From Sinimarinibacterium sp. NLF-5-8 (GTDB lineage: Bacteria > Pseudomonadota > Gammaproteobacteria > Nevskiales > Nevskiaceae): a stretch of 64,000 nt of DNA. A program made the position numbers and the translations under genes. Location of the stretch: assembly GCF_010092425.1 (NCBI RefSeq), contig NZ_CP048030.1:1437501-1501500 (forward strand), written 5' to 3'. A model generated the notes under the pieces. The model did no database searches, was not told the origin of the DNA, and saw only the letters and a program-made list of their open reading frames with translations. This document shows positions 42,467-51,333 of this stretch, one piece after another (position 1 is the first letter of the stretch; each line of letters begins with the position of its first letter).

Positions 42467-44749
42467 CTACTGGATGGTCGGTACGCTGCCCGTGGTATTG
42501 GGGTACACATATCCCAACCAGTCACTGCCGGAGTCTGCCGTATATCCCTCAGCCGCCATGGTTGCCAATTGTGTTTCGGGAAAGATCGCATGATCGTCAC
42601 GCGCAGGGTTATATTTTCGCATCAGCTTGACCGTGCCCGTTGGTTGCGGAAGGCTTTTGGGATAGATATACCCTTCGATGCCATCCAGCTTGTAACCCCA
42701 ATCCTTGAACATGGTGATCCCTGCAAGCTCCGTTGTATAGGTGATGTCAATATGCGTGGGGCTGTCTGTAGGCGCGCACACCGCCGCCGGATACGGAGTG
42801 GCATCCCCACAACGCCAACTCAACCGATACAGAGGAACAAGTGGTGTCGTTGTACTTTTGGGGTTCGCCGCAGTCGTAAACACCCACACCGATGCTTTGG
42901 GCGTATTTCCTGAATAAGCACCAGGAAAACTGCTATAGCCAGTCACGGATGAGCCACCCGAAGATTTGTGTCTCCCCTGCTCAATGACTGTGGGTGTCTG
43001 TCCATAGGGTGCCAACATAGTTCCATAGGAAGCCGCTGCGGCCATCTGCGGCACCGTCGTGTAAAAGTAATCCTTTCTCTTGCTGCTATACATGGAGAAC
43101 AACGGCGTCAGTCTGTTCGTGGTCTGCGCAACAGTTGTAGACACTGCCGTATACGCATTGGGCAAGCCATGCCCATAAAACACTGTAGGATTTGAGTGAT
43201 GACTGCCCGCAGTACGAATATTATCGGCAATCGCTGTACGAGAAAGGCGCGGATTGATTGAGCGAAGAATCCCTGCCAATGCAGAAATATGCGGCGCCGC
43301 CATTGACGTTCCGGTACAACTTCCATACCCATCTGCTGCAATACCCGATTCATCGACCAGCGAGGAATCACCACATTTCACATGAGATTCTGGACTATAC
43401 ACATTATTAGCGGGAACGGTGGACGCTATGGCTCGCGCAGGCGCAACGACACCATCAATGCCTGATTGACTGGAACCATTGACAGTATCTGACCGCCATA
43501 CATCCCACGGGATGTATGATACTGGCCCCCATTCCGCACCTCCAACAGAAAGAACCGAGGGGTGGCTCGCTGGAAAATCTGTCGGCTGATTGTAGTAATT
43601 TCCCGCAGAGGCAACAATCAATGTGTCACGAGTGCTTGCATTATTAATCGCAGTACAAACCATATTGGCTTGTCCATCCGCGCAGTGATTGGTAGAACCA
43701 AAACTCGCATTGATAATTTGTGCGCCATTTGCGACAGCATACTGAATCAAATTTGCATGATCCGAAAGATAATAACTTCCGTGGAGCATTGAAACAGAAC
43801 AAGTTGGGCAGCCGCCAACAACCCCTTGATTATTGTTTCCAATTGCTGCAATAATGCCTAATACATGATCTCCGTGAATATTATATAGATTCACATTTTT
43901 TGGCATGTGATTGTAATAAGAATGCAAACTGGAATAAGTGGACTCCCACCCCATATACGCCGCATTCGACGTCCGCATCGAAAATTGTGATCGATAGTTG
44001 CCTACAACCGTCGCAGTCCCGGCAAGATCAAGCGGAGCCACTTCCTCTACAGTGGAAGCACGAACGCCACCATCAATAGCTGCGACGTAACCATGCCCTT
44101 TACTGACATCCCACGCCTGTGGGAACTTCATGACGTGCATCCCCCACAAGTAGCGAGGTTTACCTAAACTATTGACGGCAAAATACGGGTCATTAGGTGT
44201 CCAGAGTGGCTTGGTCAACCCATCCGTGCCAACATGGCTGAAGCCCCTTTTGCTCTGCAAGGATTTTTGTGCGTTGCGCGCATTTGCAACATCCTTGAAA
44301 CGCAGACTAATGTATTGCTGCAATATTTCACGCGGATCATCATCGCCGAAGCTCGCACGCGCTTTGGGGCCAAAACGGCTGGATTGAATGCTGTAGCGCG
44401 CTTCTTCAGGATTGGAAAAATAAGTGCGAATTTTCTCGTTACGCGCATTGATGCTTTCAATAACTTTTTCTTCGACTTGTACCCGATCAGCGCTTTTGCG
44501 CACGTTGGCATCTTCAAACAGCACTTCAAGAAGTTCGGGGTCAGTTACATCCAGCAAAATCACAAGATCATTGGTAAGATTATCTTCAACCCGAAGCGGG
44601 GTTTTGGGGTCAATAATATGAGTTGCTCTTGGCGAAAAATAAGGGGCGCCAATAATTCTGGCAAATTTTACGCCTTCATATAACCCGTTATCTGAAGACT
44701 TTGCCTGCAACTGAGCCCCAGCCAACACCGTGATCAATACAAACGTCAC
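42467..44749 (-). CDS. Secreted subtilisin-like (S8) serine protease
   Basis: A 760-residue protein with a weak signal peptide, a propeptide-like region (20-170) and a subtilisin domain. The catalytic triad is Asp226 (VAAIDGGVR), His295 (GDHVLGIIAA, where GTH is usual) and Ser482 (GTSMAAPH). The last 200 residues hold DUF5648-like repeats (LFSMYSSKRKDYFYTT, LVPLYRLSWRCG, KLMRKYNPARDDHAIF) seen at the ends of secreted hydrolases. The start is doubtful: GTG at 44749 has no ribosome site and gives a signal peptide without basic residues, while the frame stays open upstream (KIVPRVV). The middle of the gene is AT-richer than its surroundings, suggesting transfer. Confidence 0.85.
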   Translation of the reverse strand: MTFVLITVLAGAQLQAKSSDNGLYEGVKFARIIGAPYFSPRATHIIDPKTPLRVEDNLTNDLVILLDVTDPELLEVLFEDANVRKSADRVQVEEKVIESINARNEKIRTYFSNPEEARYSIQSSRFGPKARASFGDDDPREILQQYISLRFKDVANARNAQKSLQSKRGFSHVGTDGLTKPLWTPNDPYFAVNSLGKPRYLWGMHVMKFPQAWDVSKGHGYVAAIDGGVRASTVEEVAPLDLAGTATVVGNYRSQFSMRTSNAAYMGWESTYSSLHSYYNHMPKNVNLYNIHGDHVLGIIAAIGNNNQGVVGGCPTCSVSMLHGSYYLSDHANLIQYAVANGAQIINASFGSTNHCADGQANMVCTAINNASTRDTLIVASAGNYYNQPTDFPASHPSVLSVGGAEWGPVSYIPWDVWRSDTVNGSSQSGIDGVVAPARAIASTVPANNVYSPESHVKCGDSSLVDESGIAADGYGSCTGTSMAAPHISALAGILRSINPRLSRTAIADNIRTAGSHHSNPTVFYGHGLPNAYTAVSTTVAQTTNRLTPLFSMYSSKRKDYFYTTVPQMAAAASYGTMLAPYGQTPTVIEQGRHKSSGGSSVTGYSSFPGAYSGNTPKASVWVFTTAANPKSTTTPLVPLYRLSWRCGDATPYPAAVCAPTDSPTHIDITYTTELAGITMFKDWGYKLDGIEGYIYPKSLPQPTGTVKLMRKYNPARDDHAIFPETQLATMAAEGYTADSGSDWLGYVYPNTTGSVPTIQ

Positions 44750-45096
44750 TACGCGCGGTACTATTTTAATAATTTGCCCGGTATGGTCACGCCAAATTAA
44801 AAATATGGCTCGATGATGCCATTTAAATTAATGCTCATGTCGAACAAAACGACGAGCGGAGCAGGTAATACGCGCAGTCGGTACAGCTCCGTAATCGTGT
44901 TGCTGGCGACAGTAGACGTGCTGGCGTTGAACTTGTTCGAAGAACAGCATTTTCGGCCTTTCGCTGCCAAGTCCATTCTCACAACCACTTCTGCGAGTGT
45001 GCGGGAGCAGCTTTCGCCGCAATGACGGATCTTCTGAAAGGAAAGTTCTTTGATGAGCGCGCGCAAAACGCCGGTCATCGCCATCGTTGCCCTGTC
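44750..45096. other. 347-bp intergenic stretch
   Basis: Short frames are open on both strands, but none has a ribosome site and recognisable composition together. It contains the second copy of the REP-like 19-mer and, at 45053, a start followed by a short stretch resembling a ketosynthase N-terminus (see findings). The part next to the protease gene is AT-rich and should hold its promoter. Confidence 0.5.
45010..45028 (+). repeat. REP-like 19-bp direct repeat, copy 2
   Basis: GCTTTCGCCGCAATGACGG, identical to 40366-40384 and in the same orientation. Here the left half of the palindrome is imperfect (GCGGGAGCAGC). Confidence 0.7.
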
Positions 45097-45993
45097 CTAT
45101 TCGTACCCCAACGCGCGCGCGGCGGTGGTGATTTGCGGATCAAAGGGCAGACCGTCGGGTCGCCACGGCAACGGTTTGTTCAGAGAGGTTTGTTCGGCCA
45201 GCGTCCAGTCCCGGGGTTTGACCACATCAAACGCTTCGGCTTCCAGACCATAGGGCGCGGTGCCGGGGCCGTGGCCGGCGTAGTCCCAGTTTTGCGGGTT
45301 TTGCATGGCGCTGAGCGCGGCGCTGTCGGTGCTGATTTCCAGCGCCCGGCACAGGTCGGTGCAGGCGCTGGCGGCGTCGGCCACAAAGTCTTCGTCGCGC
45401 AAAACGCGCGCGCGCGGGGCAAACGCGTTTTGCAGGTTGGCGTGCGCGCGCAGCCAGGCGATCTGTGGATCGAGCAGCGCGGGGATGAAGCTGTGATCCT
45501 TGAAGTCGGGCGGGATGAACAGCCGTTCTCGACCCCAGGCCCACAGCAGGCAGCCTTGTGTCCACGGGTGGCGATAGAGGGTGAGGATTTGCGCTTGCGG
45601 CAGCCAGCGCTGGATGCGGCGCAGTTCAATGGGACGCAGCGGGGCTTCGACATCGGGCAGCAGCAGACGACGTGGGGCGACTTTTTGCACCAAATAATCC
45701 AGCAGGTCGCGGCAGTGCCAGTGGTGATGTTGCTCAAGCCAGGCGCGCGCGCGCGCGATGCTGGCGTCGGTTTGTTCGCCATATTCAAGCTGCGCAATCG
45801 CGCGCAGCAGGCCGTCGAACTGCGGACCTTGGCTGAGGCGGAAGATTTGCAGCAACTCTCCAAGATTGTCGGCCATGAACAGATAGAGTTCGGGGACGGC
45901 GTATAGCTGAGGATGGCAGCCCAGGCGCGCGGCCAGCCGTGCGCTGCCGGAAAACGGCGGGGCGAGCAGCACGATGGGATCGGGCGTGCTCAT
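45097..45993 (-). CDS. Sulfotransferase family protein
   Basis: A 298-residue cytoplasmic protein of the PAPS-dependent sulfotransferase family. The N-terminal strand-loop IVLLAPPFSGSARLAARLG takes the place of the 5'-phosphosulfate loop (usually PRSGTT). LTLYRHPWTQGCLLW matches the 3'-phosphate-binding RxP region, and the end ARALGYE is typical. The protein would transfer sulfate to an unknown acceptor; with a degenerate P-loop this remains inference. ATG at 45993 overlaps the stop of the propeller gene by 4 bp, so it is the last gene of the export operon. No terminator was seen after it. Confidence 0.78.
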   Translation of the reverse strand: MSTPDPIVLLAPPFSGSARLAARLGCHPQLYAVPELYLFMADNLGELLQIFRLSQGPQFDGLLRAIAQLEYGEQTDASIARARAWLEQHHHWHCRDLLDYLVQKVAPRRLLLPDVEAPLRPIELRRIQRWLPQAQILTLYRHPWTQGCLLWAWGRERLFIPPDFKDHSFIPALLDPQIAWLRAHANLQNAFAPRARVLRDEDFVADAASACTDLCRALEISTDSAALSAMQNPQNWDYAGHGPGTAPYGLEAEAFDVVKPRDWTLAEQTSLNKPLPWRPDGLPFDPQITTAARALGYE

Positions 45994-47477
45994 GGCGAGC
46001 CCATTTGGCCGCGCGCGCCTTGCCAGATTTCGCAGCCGCCGCGCGCGTTGTAGACGTATTGCCATTGGCCGTTGCGCTTGACCGCCACTTTGGGGCCATA
46101 GGGATTGGCGGTGCCGACAAACAAGCCATGCGGCGTGGAAACCAGCGTGCGGATACCCCAGTTGTATTTGTTGCCAAAGCCGTTGCGGGTGACCGGCTCC
46201 CAGTGAATGCCGTCGGCGGTGCGCCAGAGTTCTGCGCCGCCGAGTTTGGCCAGCAGGGCTTCATCGCCCCAGCGCCGCACCAGGCCGAGTGCGTCTTCTG
46301 GCCAGAGGTTGATTGGCATATAGGGCGTGGAGTTGGTCCAGTTGAGGGTGCCGGCGTAGAGGTAGCCATCGTGGACGCACATGCGCCAGACGTAGCCGTT
46401 GAACAGGCTGTCAAAGCCGGGGCCAAAGCCTGACAGCGGGTAGCGCATCCCTTCCGGCGTTGCGCGCGCGTGGCCGACGATCAGTTCCCAGCGATCATCG
46501 GGGTATACACGGATGACCTCGGCGGCAGCCGGGCCGATGTTGGCGCCCCGGTGATAGCCACCGTTGATGATGCCCATGCTGACGTAGAGCGCACCTTTGA
46601 ACTCGCACATGGCGGCGATGGCTTCGTTGAGCTGGCCGCGTCCAGCGCCGTCCTTGAACACAGGCGTCCAGGTGTAAGGGGGATCGCCGCCTCGGGTTTT
46701 CCACAGCTCGCAGCCACTTTGGGAGTTGATGGTGCCGCCGTAGAGATGACCGTCGAACAGCCCCATTTCAAACACGGTGGCGTTGGCTTTGTTGCCAAAG
46801 CCTTCTTCGCTGACCGCCACCCAGTGGGGTGTTCGCAAATCCGCGTTGGCGTAGATCACCGCCTCGGAGCTGATGTCCTGCAAAAAGCCTTTGGCGCTGC
46901 CGGAGGCGGTGGGGCTGATGTGGACGCGATTCTGAAACGGCTGCAGCGTGCGAAACGCGCGCACCGTGGGCGCAAAGGGCGGGCGCGCGACCGGGGCAAA
47001 GTGTTCGCCGTCTTCGCTGCGCAGCAAGTCCGGAGAGTGTGCGGTGTGCGGCGACCAAGTGGTGACGTACAGACACGGCGCAGCGTCACCCGCATCCTGA
47101 TACACCGCCATCCCACGCAGGCCGATGTAGCTGGGCACGTCGGTGCGCTTGTTGGTGCCGGTGACCACGGGGGAGCGGAACACGCGCTTCCAGCTTTGGG
47201 TTTCGGCGGTGTATTGCCAGATCTGCGCGCGCCGGTCGATGTCGTACAGATCATCCGGCGCTTGTACCGGCCACGGAAACATCTGCGGCAGCGGCTGTGA
47301 CAGGCGCAGCGCCGCCATCGGCGCGCGCGAGGTGCCAACATAGAGCTTGCCGTTGAACCAGGCCATCGAATGCGCGTAATGGTTCCAGCCGTCGCCAAAG
47401 CCACTGTCGATGGTCTGGCGAAAGTCGGCTTCGCGCAGCGCGCGCGGATCGGGGTCGATCAAGGGATCCACGACCAC
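45990..47477 (-). CDS. Predicted beta-propeller protein of unknown function
   Basis: A 495-residue protein without signal peptide. It holds repeated blade-like units of the form FNGKLYVGT, FDGHLYGGTINSQSGCELW, FKGALYVSMGI, HDGYLYAGTLNWTN and GGAELWRTADG, spaced as in sialidase/kelch-like propellers. I recognise no catalytic motif. It starts with GTG, overlapping the end of the HlyD-fusion gene by 19 bp, and its stop overlaps the sulfotransferase start. The coupling points to a shared role in the same system; acceptor or scaffold for the sulfotransferase is one idea. Confidence 0.7.
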   Translation of the reverse strand: MVVDPLIDPDPRALREADFRQTIDSGFGDGWNHYAHSMAWFNGKLYVGTSRAPMAALRLSQPLPQMFPWPVQAPDDLYDIDRRAQIWQYTAETQSWKRVFRSPVVTGTNKRTDVPSYIGLRGMAVYQDAGDAAPCLYVTTWSPHTAHSPDLLRSEDGEHFAPVARPPFAPTVRAFRTLQPFQNRVHISPTASGSAKGFLQDISSEAVIYANADLRTPHWVAVSEEGFGNKANATVFEMGLFDGHLYGGTINSQSGCELWKTRGGDPPYTWTPVFKDGAGRGQLNEAIAAMCEFKGALYVSMGIINGGYHRGANIGPAAAEVIRVYPDDRWELIVGHARATPEGMRYPLSGFGPGFDSLFNGYVWRMCVHDGYLYAGTLNWTNSTPYMPINLWPEDALGLVRRWGDEALLAKLGGAELWRTADGIHWEPVTRNGFGNKYNWGIRTLVSTPHGLFVGTANPYGPKVAVKRNGQWQYVYNARGGCEIWQGARGQMGSP

Positions 47478-49858
47478 AGTTCAACCAGCACAAAGCGCAT
47501 GATCGCGCGGGTAAAGACGATGCCGGTCAAGCTCCACCCGGCATCGACCTTGGCGTTGCCGGTCATGCCGCTGCGCAGCTTGTCCTCGGGGTCGTTGATG
47601 ACGACTTGCACGCGGATGACCTTGCCGTAGGTGTCGTCATCGGCCGCCGGAGCGATGTGCACCACCTGCCCCTTGAAGCTGGAATACGGAAACGCCCACG
47701 GCTTGAGCTTGGCGGCCGCATCAAGCTGCACATCACCGATCACCGCTTCGGGGATGCGAATGTCGGCCAGCACTTGTTCGCGGTCTTCGATGGTGGCGAT
47801 CAAATCGCCGCGCGCCAGATAGCGACCGCGCGCAAATTGCAGCTCGGCGGACACCACGCGGCCATGGATCGGCGCCTTGATCTGGGTGTTGGCAAGTTCT
47901 TCTTCGGCAAAGCCGAGTTCGGCCTCGATGCGTTCACGCTCGGCGTCGAGACTGTCGAGCCGTTCTTGCTGGGCAGGGCTGGCGACCAGAGCCAGTTGTT
48001 GCTGTGCCTCGGTGAGTTGCTGGCGGGCAATCTCGGCAGCCCCTTGCGCGCGCTCGTATTCTTGCGACGAAACCGATTTGCCTTTGTAGGCGGCCGCGAG
48101 TCGGCGCGCGCTTTGTTCGGCGGTTTGCAGTGTGGCGCGCGCGGTTTGCACGCGGCTGCGGGCCACTTCAATTTCCTCGGCGCGCGCGCCCTGGCGGACG
48201 ATGGCGGTTTCTGAGGCCAGCCGTGCCAGTTCGGCCCTGGAGCTGGCCACACGCGCGCGCTGGGCGGCGTCATCGAGCCGGGCCAGAACCTGCCCGGCCT
48301 CTACGGTATCGCCTTCCTTGACCAGCACTTCGCGCACATCACCCGCCACCAGGGCGCTGACGTCGGCACGGTTGCGCGGCAGGATCTGAAAACTGCCGCT
48401 GGCGTCATAGGGATACGGAATCAGCCCCACACCGATGACGATGGCCGCAACAATGAAATACATGCGCGACGGTCGCCACGGTTTTTTGACGTGCCCCAGC
48501 GGATTACGCTCCACTGTGCTGCGTGAATACTGCGTTGCCATGAAAGCTCCCATCGCACTGACTAAAATCAAAAACCCGGTGCCGCGAAAATGATCGGCCA
48601 CCCAGCCGCCCACCTGCCACAGCAACAACCACAATAAAAAACCAATGAAGGCGACCACCAGAAAACCGTAAAACACCAGGCCCTTGTAGGGCATGACGCG
48701 CGCGCGGATAAACCACGGGCGGCCACTGCGATATTTGCTGGGGCGCAGGCCATTCATCACTTCCTGGCGAAAGATCGATAACGCCCCCATCGCCTGCTCG
48801 CGCAGATCGGGGGTATCGAGCAACTGCGAAAGCAAGAAGTAGCCGTCATAGCGCGTCAGCGGATTGAGCCGCATGATCAATGAAATCAGCGTGACAATGT
48901 TCAAGCCCACGCAAAGTTTGGCTAATGCAGGGTGGGTTTTGAACAGCCAGAACCAGGTCAGCGCCGCCAGCATTGCCGCCACCGCACTGCCGAGCAGGCC
49001 GCTGGCGACAATGCGCAGGCGCGTGGCGCGATCGCCGCGTTCGGCCGCTCCGGCGGTATCCACAAACAAATGCGGAACACTCAAAAAACTGCTGAAAACA
49101 ATGCCGATCCGTGGTTTTTCGGGGGTGTAGCGCGCCACCGCCGCCGCGCGCGCAGACATCGACAGCACGTTGACCAACGCCGCTCCAAGCAATGCGGTCA
49201 GCAGCATCTGATAGCTGCCAAACAAACCCACCGACATTCGCAGCCATTCATAGCGGTGGTTGTAGACCAGCACAAAAGTGGCGATGAGCAAGGCCACGAA
49301 TCCCAGCAAATGCGCGCGCGATTTCAGCGGCCAGATCAGCCAGCGTCCGAGGCCGGCAAACAGGGCGGGATCGAGCGGATGCGCCAATGCGTTGGGCTGC
49401 CCGCGCCGCGCCATCACCAATCCGGTCAGACCGCCGGTCAACCCCGGCGTAATGCGTGAGCCCGGCAGTGAGGAGGGTGGCAAGGCGTTGCCATGCGCCA
49501 TCAGCGCCGCAGGCGCTTGACCGGCCACCCAGCCCATTGCAGCAAATTCGTCATCAAAGTGCGGCGGCGGCGGCAGCGATTCATGGGTACCGGATTGGAG
49601 CAGGCCATGCTCGGTCAAGTCGGCGGCCAGACTCTCCAGCGCCAACAGGCTGGTGGGGAGGCCCTGTGCTTGCGCAGCTTGCAGGCGCGCGCTGGCGTCG
49701 CGCGCGCCATCAAACAACTGCGCCAGTTGATAGTCCTGGACGGTGAGCCTGAGCGCCGGGATATCGGGCGCTTGTGCCACCTCGGCCAGCAAGGTGACGC
49801 CGCGCGGCGTGGTTTCGACGCGGCTGGCGACCAGACACCGATAGCGTGTGCGGTTCAT
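47459..49858 (-). CDS. Fusion of M50-type (catalytically dead) membrane domain and HlyD adaptor
   Basis: A 799-residue protein. Residues 1-90 form a small PqqD-like or winged-helix segment. Residues 165-450 form the polytopic membrane domain of the peptide zinc-metalloprotease (M50-like) family, with LNPLTRYDGYFLLSQLLD near 330. Where HExxH is expected the sequence reads VNVLSMSARA (about 229-238), so the zinc site is lost. Residues 460-799 are a HlyD membrane-fusion adaptor: helix, biotinyl-lipoyl half GDVREVLVKEGDTVEAGQVLARLDD, a long coiled coil (540-660), then IKAPIHGRVVSAELQ. It follows tolC by 21 bp. ATG 49858 is preferred to a TTG 21 bp earlier. Confidence 0.85.
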   Translation of the reverse strand: MNRTRYRCLVASRVETTPRGVTLLAEVAQAPDIPALRLTVQDYQLAQLFDGARDASARLQAAQAQGLPTSLLALESLAADLTEHGLLQSGTHESLPPPPHFDDEFAAMGWVAGQAPAALMAHGNALPPSSLPGSRITPGLTGGLTGLVMARRGQPNALAHPLDPALFAGLGRWLIWPLKSRAHLLGFVALLIATFVLVYNHRYEWLRMSVGLFGSYQMLLTALLGAALVNVLSMSARAAAVARYTPEKPRIGIVFSSFLSVPHLFVDTAGAAERGDRATRLRIVASGLLGSAVAAMLAALTWFWLFKTHPALAKLCVGLNIVTLISLIMRLNPLTRYDGYFLLSQLLDTPDLREQAMGALSIFRQEVMNGLRPSKYRSGRPWFIRARVMPYKGLVFYGFLVVAFIGFLLWLLLWQVGGWVADHFRGTGFLILVSAMGAFMATQYSRSTVERNPLGHVKKPWRPSRMYFIVAAIVIGVGLIPYPYDASGSFQILPRNRADVSALVAGDVREVLVKEGDTVEAGQVLARLDDAAQRARVASSRAELARLASETAIVRQGARAEEIEVARSRVQTARATLQTAEQSARRLAAAYKGKSVSSQEYERAQGAAEIARQQLTEAQQQLALVASPAQQERLDSLDAERERIEAELGFAEEELANTQIKAPIHGRVVSAELQFARGRYLARGDLIATIEDREQVLADIRIPEAVIGDVQLDAAAKLKPWAFPYSSFKGQVVHIAPAADDDTYGKVIRVQVVINDPEDKLRSGMTGNAKVDAGWSLTGIVFTRAIMRFVLVELWSWIP

Positions 49859-49879
49859 GGTGAGAGGATCGGCCTGCAA

Positions 49880-51247
49880 TCAGCGCGCGCCGCCGCTGAG
49901 CAGTTGATTGACCTGCGCCACGTCAGCCACCAGCAAATTGCCTGCCAGCACCTTGAGTTGCAGCCCGCTGAGCAGCGCGGCGTAGCGCGCCTGGCTGTAA
50001 CTGCGTTCGGCTTCAAAGCGTTTGCGCACAGCCTCAAGCATGTCGGCGCTGGTCAGCGTGCCGGCATCAAACGCCGCGCGCGCGGCAGATTCGGCGCTTT
50101 GAGCGGCGATCACGGCCTGCTGCAAGGCGCTGACCTGTTGCAGACCCGAGGTGGCTTTGCGGTGGGCGATGCGCACATCGCGCTCAACTTGACGCACGGT
50201 GTCTTGCAGTTCGGATTCGGCCTGCTGCTGCTGGGCAAAAGTCTGCCGTTTGGTCGCTTCGATCTGGCCCCCGGCATACAGCGGCACCGTGGCCATCACG
50301 CCAATGCGCTGCTGGTTTTCATCACGATCGCCGGTGGCACCGCCGCTGGAGTCGAGCCAGTAGGCGTTGCCGATCAAATCCACCTTGGGCAGTTGCGCCT
50401 TGCCGGCAATCTTGCGTTGGGTGATGGCCATTTCGAGTGCGGCCTGCTTGCCGCGAATCAACGGATTTTCGATCTTGGCGCGCGCCAGCCACTGCGCCAC
50501 ATCACTCGGCTGCGGGGCCACCAATTGCACGGTCTCGGGCAGCGCTTGCAGGCGACTGTAGTGTTGGCCGGTGAGTGCCTCCAGCGTGATCTGTGCGTCC
50601 AGCACGGCATCGTCGGCACGGGTCAGGTTGGCGCGCGCGAGCTGATAGCTGGCTTCGACGGTTTTGAGTTCGGCTTCGATCGACAAGCCGGCGTCAACCC
50701 GTTCACGGGTCTGGCGCAGGTGCTGCGCCAGGGTTTCGACCTCGGTGCGCGCCAGTGCTGCGGCTTCTTGCGTTGCAATCACCCCAAAGTACGCCTGCGC
50801 CGCACTGAACAACAAGGCGTCCTGCTGCGCGCGCAACAGTTGCCCGGCCTGCTCCAGCCGCGCCTGTGCGCTGGCCTTGCCCAGCAGCAGCTCGGGGCGA
50901 TACAAGGCCTGGGTCAACTGGGCGCCATAGGTCGCCTGATTGTAATGGGCGCTGCGATCAACCGGCACATTGAAGAATGTGCCGCTGATGTCCTCCCAGA
51001 AATGATCATATTTGCCCTGGGCGGTGAGCTGCGGCAGCAGTTTGCCTTGTGCCTGCGGAATCAACTCGCGCGCGGCGACGTACTGCGCGCGCGCGGCTTC
51101 GTAGGCGGCGCTGTATTGCAAGGCATCGTTGGTGATGGTCAGCAGATCGTGCGGCTCACCGCCTTGCGCAGCCGCGCCACCGGCGACGACCAGCCCGGCG
51201 GCCAACAACCAGTGTGAAAGTCCTGTCAAACGTATGCGTGCAGTCAT
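49880..51247 (-). CDS. TolC-family outer-membrane efflux protein
   Basis: A 455-residue outer-membrane channel. After the signal peptide (cleavage near AAAQGGEPHDLL) there are two repeats of the TolC fold: coiled-coil helices with LLPQLTAQGKYDHFW and AQLTQALYRPELLLGKA in the first, and LPKVDLIGNAYWLDSSGG and VMATVPLYAGGQIEATK in the second. It forms the exit duct partner of the HlyD-type adaptor encoded next. ATG 51247 gives a normal signal peptide; a TTG 7 codons earlier is possible. It starts 86 bp after the MMPL pump gene. Confidence 0.9.
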   Translation of the reverse strand: MTARIRLTGLSHWLLAAGLVVAGGAAAQGGEPHDLLTITNDALQYSAAYEAARAQYVAARELIPQAQGKLLPQLTAQGKYDHFWEDISGTFFNVPVDRSAHYNQATYGAQLTQALYRPELLLGKASAQARLEQAGQLLRAQQDALLFSAAQAYFGVIATQEAAALARTEVETLAQHLRQTRERVDAGLSIEAELKTVEASYQLARANLTRADDAVLDAQITLEALTGQHYSRLQALPETVQLVAPQPSDVAQWLARAKIENPLIRGKQAALEMAITQRKIAGKAQLPKVDLIGNAYWLDSSGGATGDRDENQQRIGVMATVPLYAGGQIEATKRQTFAQQQQAESELQDTVRQVERDVRIAHRKATSGLQQVSALQQAVIAAQSAESAARAAFDAGTLTSADMLEAVRKRFEAERSYSQARYAALLSGLQLKVLAGNLLVADVAQVNQLLSGGAR

Positions 51248-51333
51248 AAATCGCTGTTGCCACGGCAAGAAGGCACGGATTGTGCACAGTATCGGCGCGC
51301 GCCTGTGGCGTCCGCCTTCAAAAAAGGGCTGGA

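Noticed and set aside
44797-45084. 95-codon minus-strand frame between the sulfotransferase and protease genes
   Set aside because: No ribosome site, no family resemblance, and it crosses the REP-like repeat.
49493-51217. A 574-codon frame antisense to tolC
   Set aside because: Translation has the repetitive Gln/Arg/Ala-rich look of a shadow frame, while the TolC fold is clear on the minus strand.
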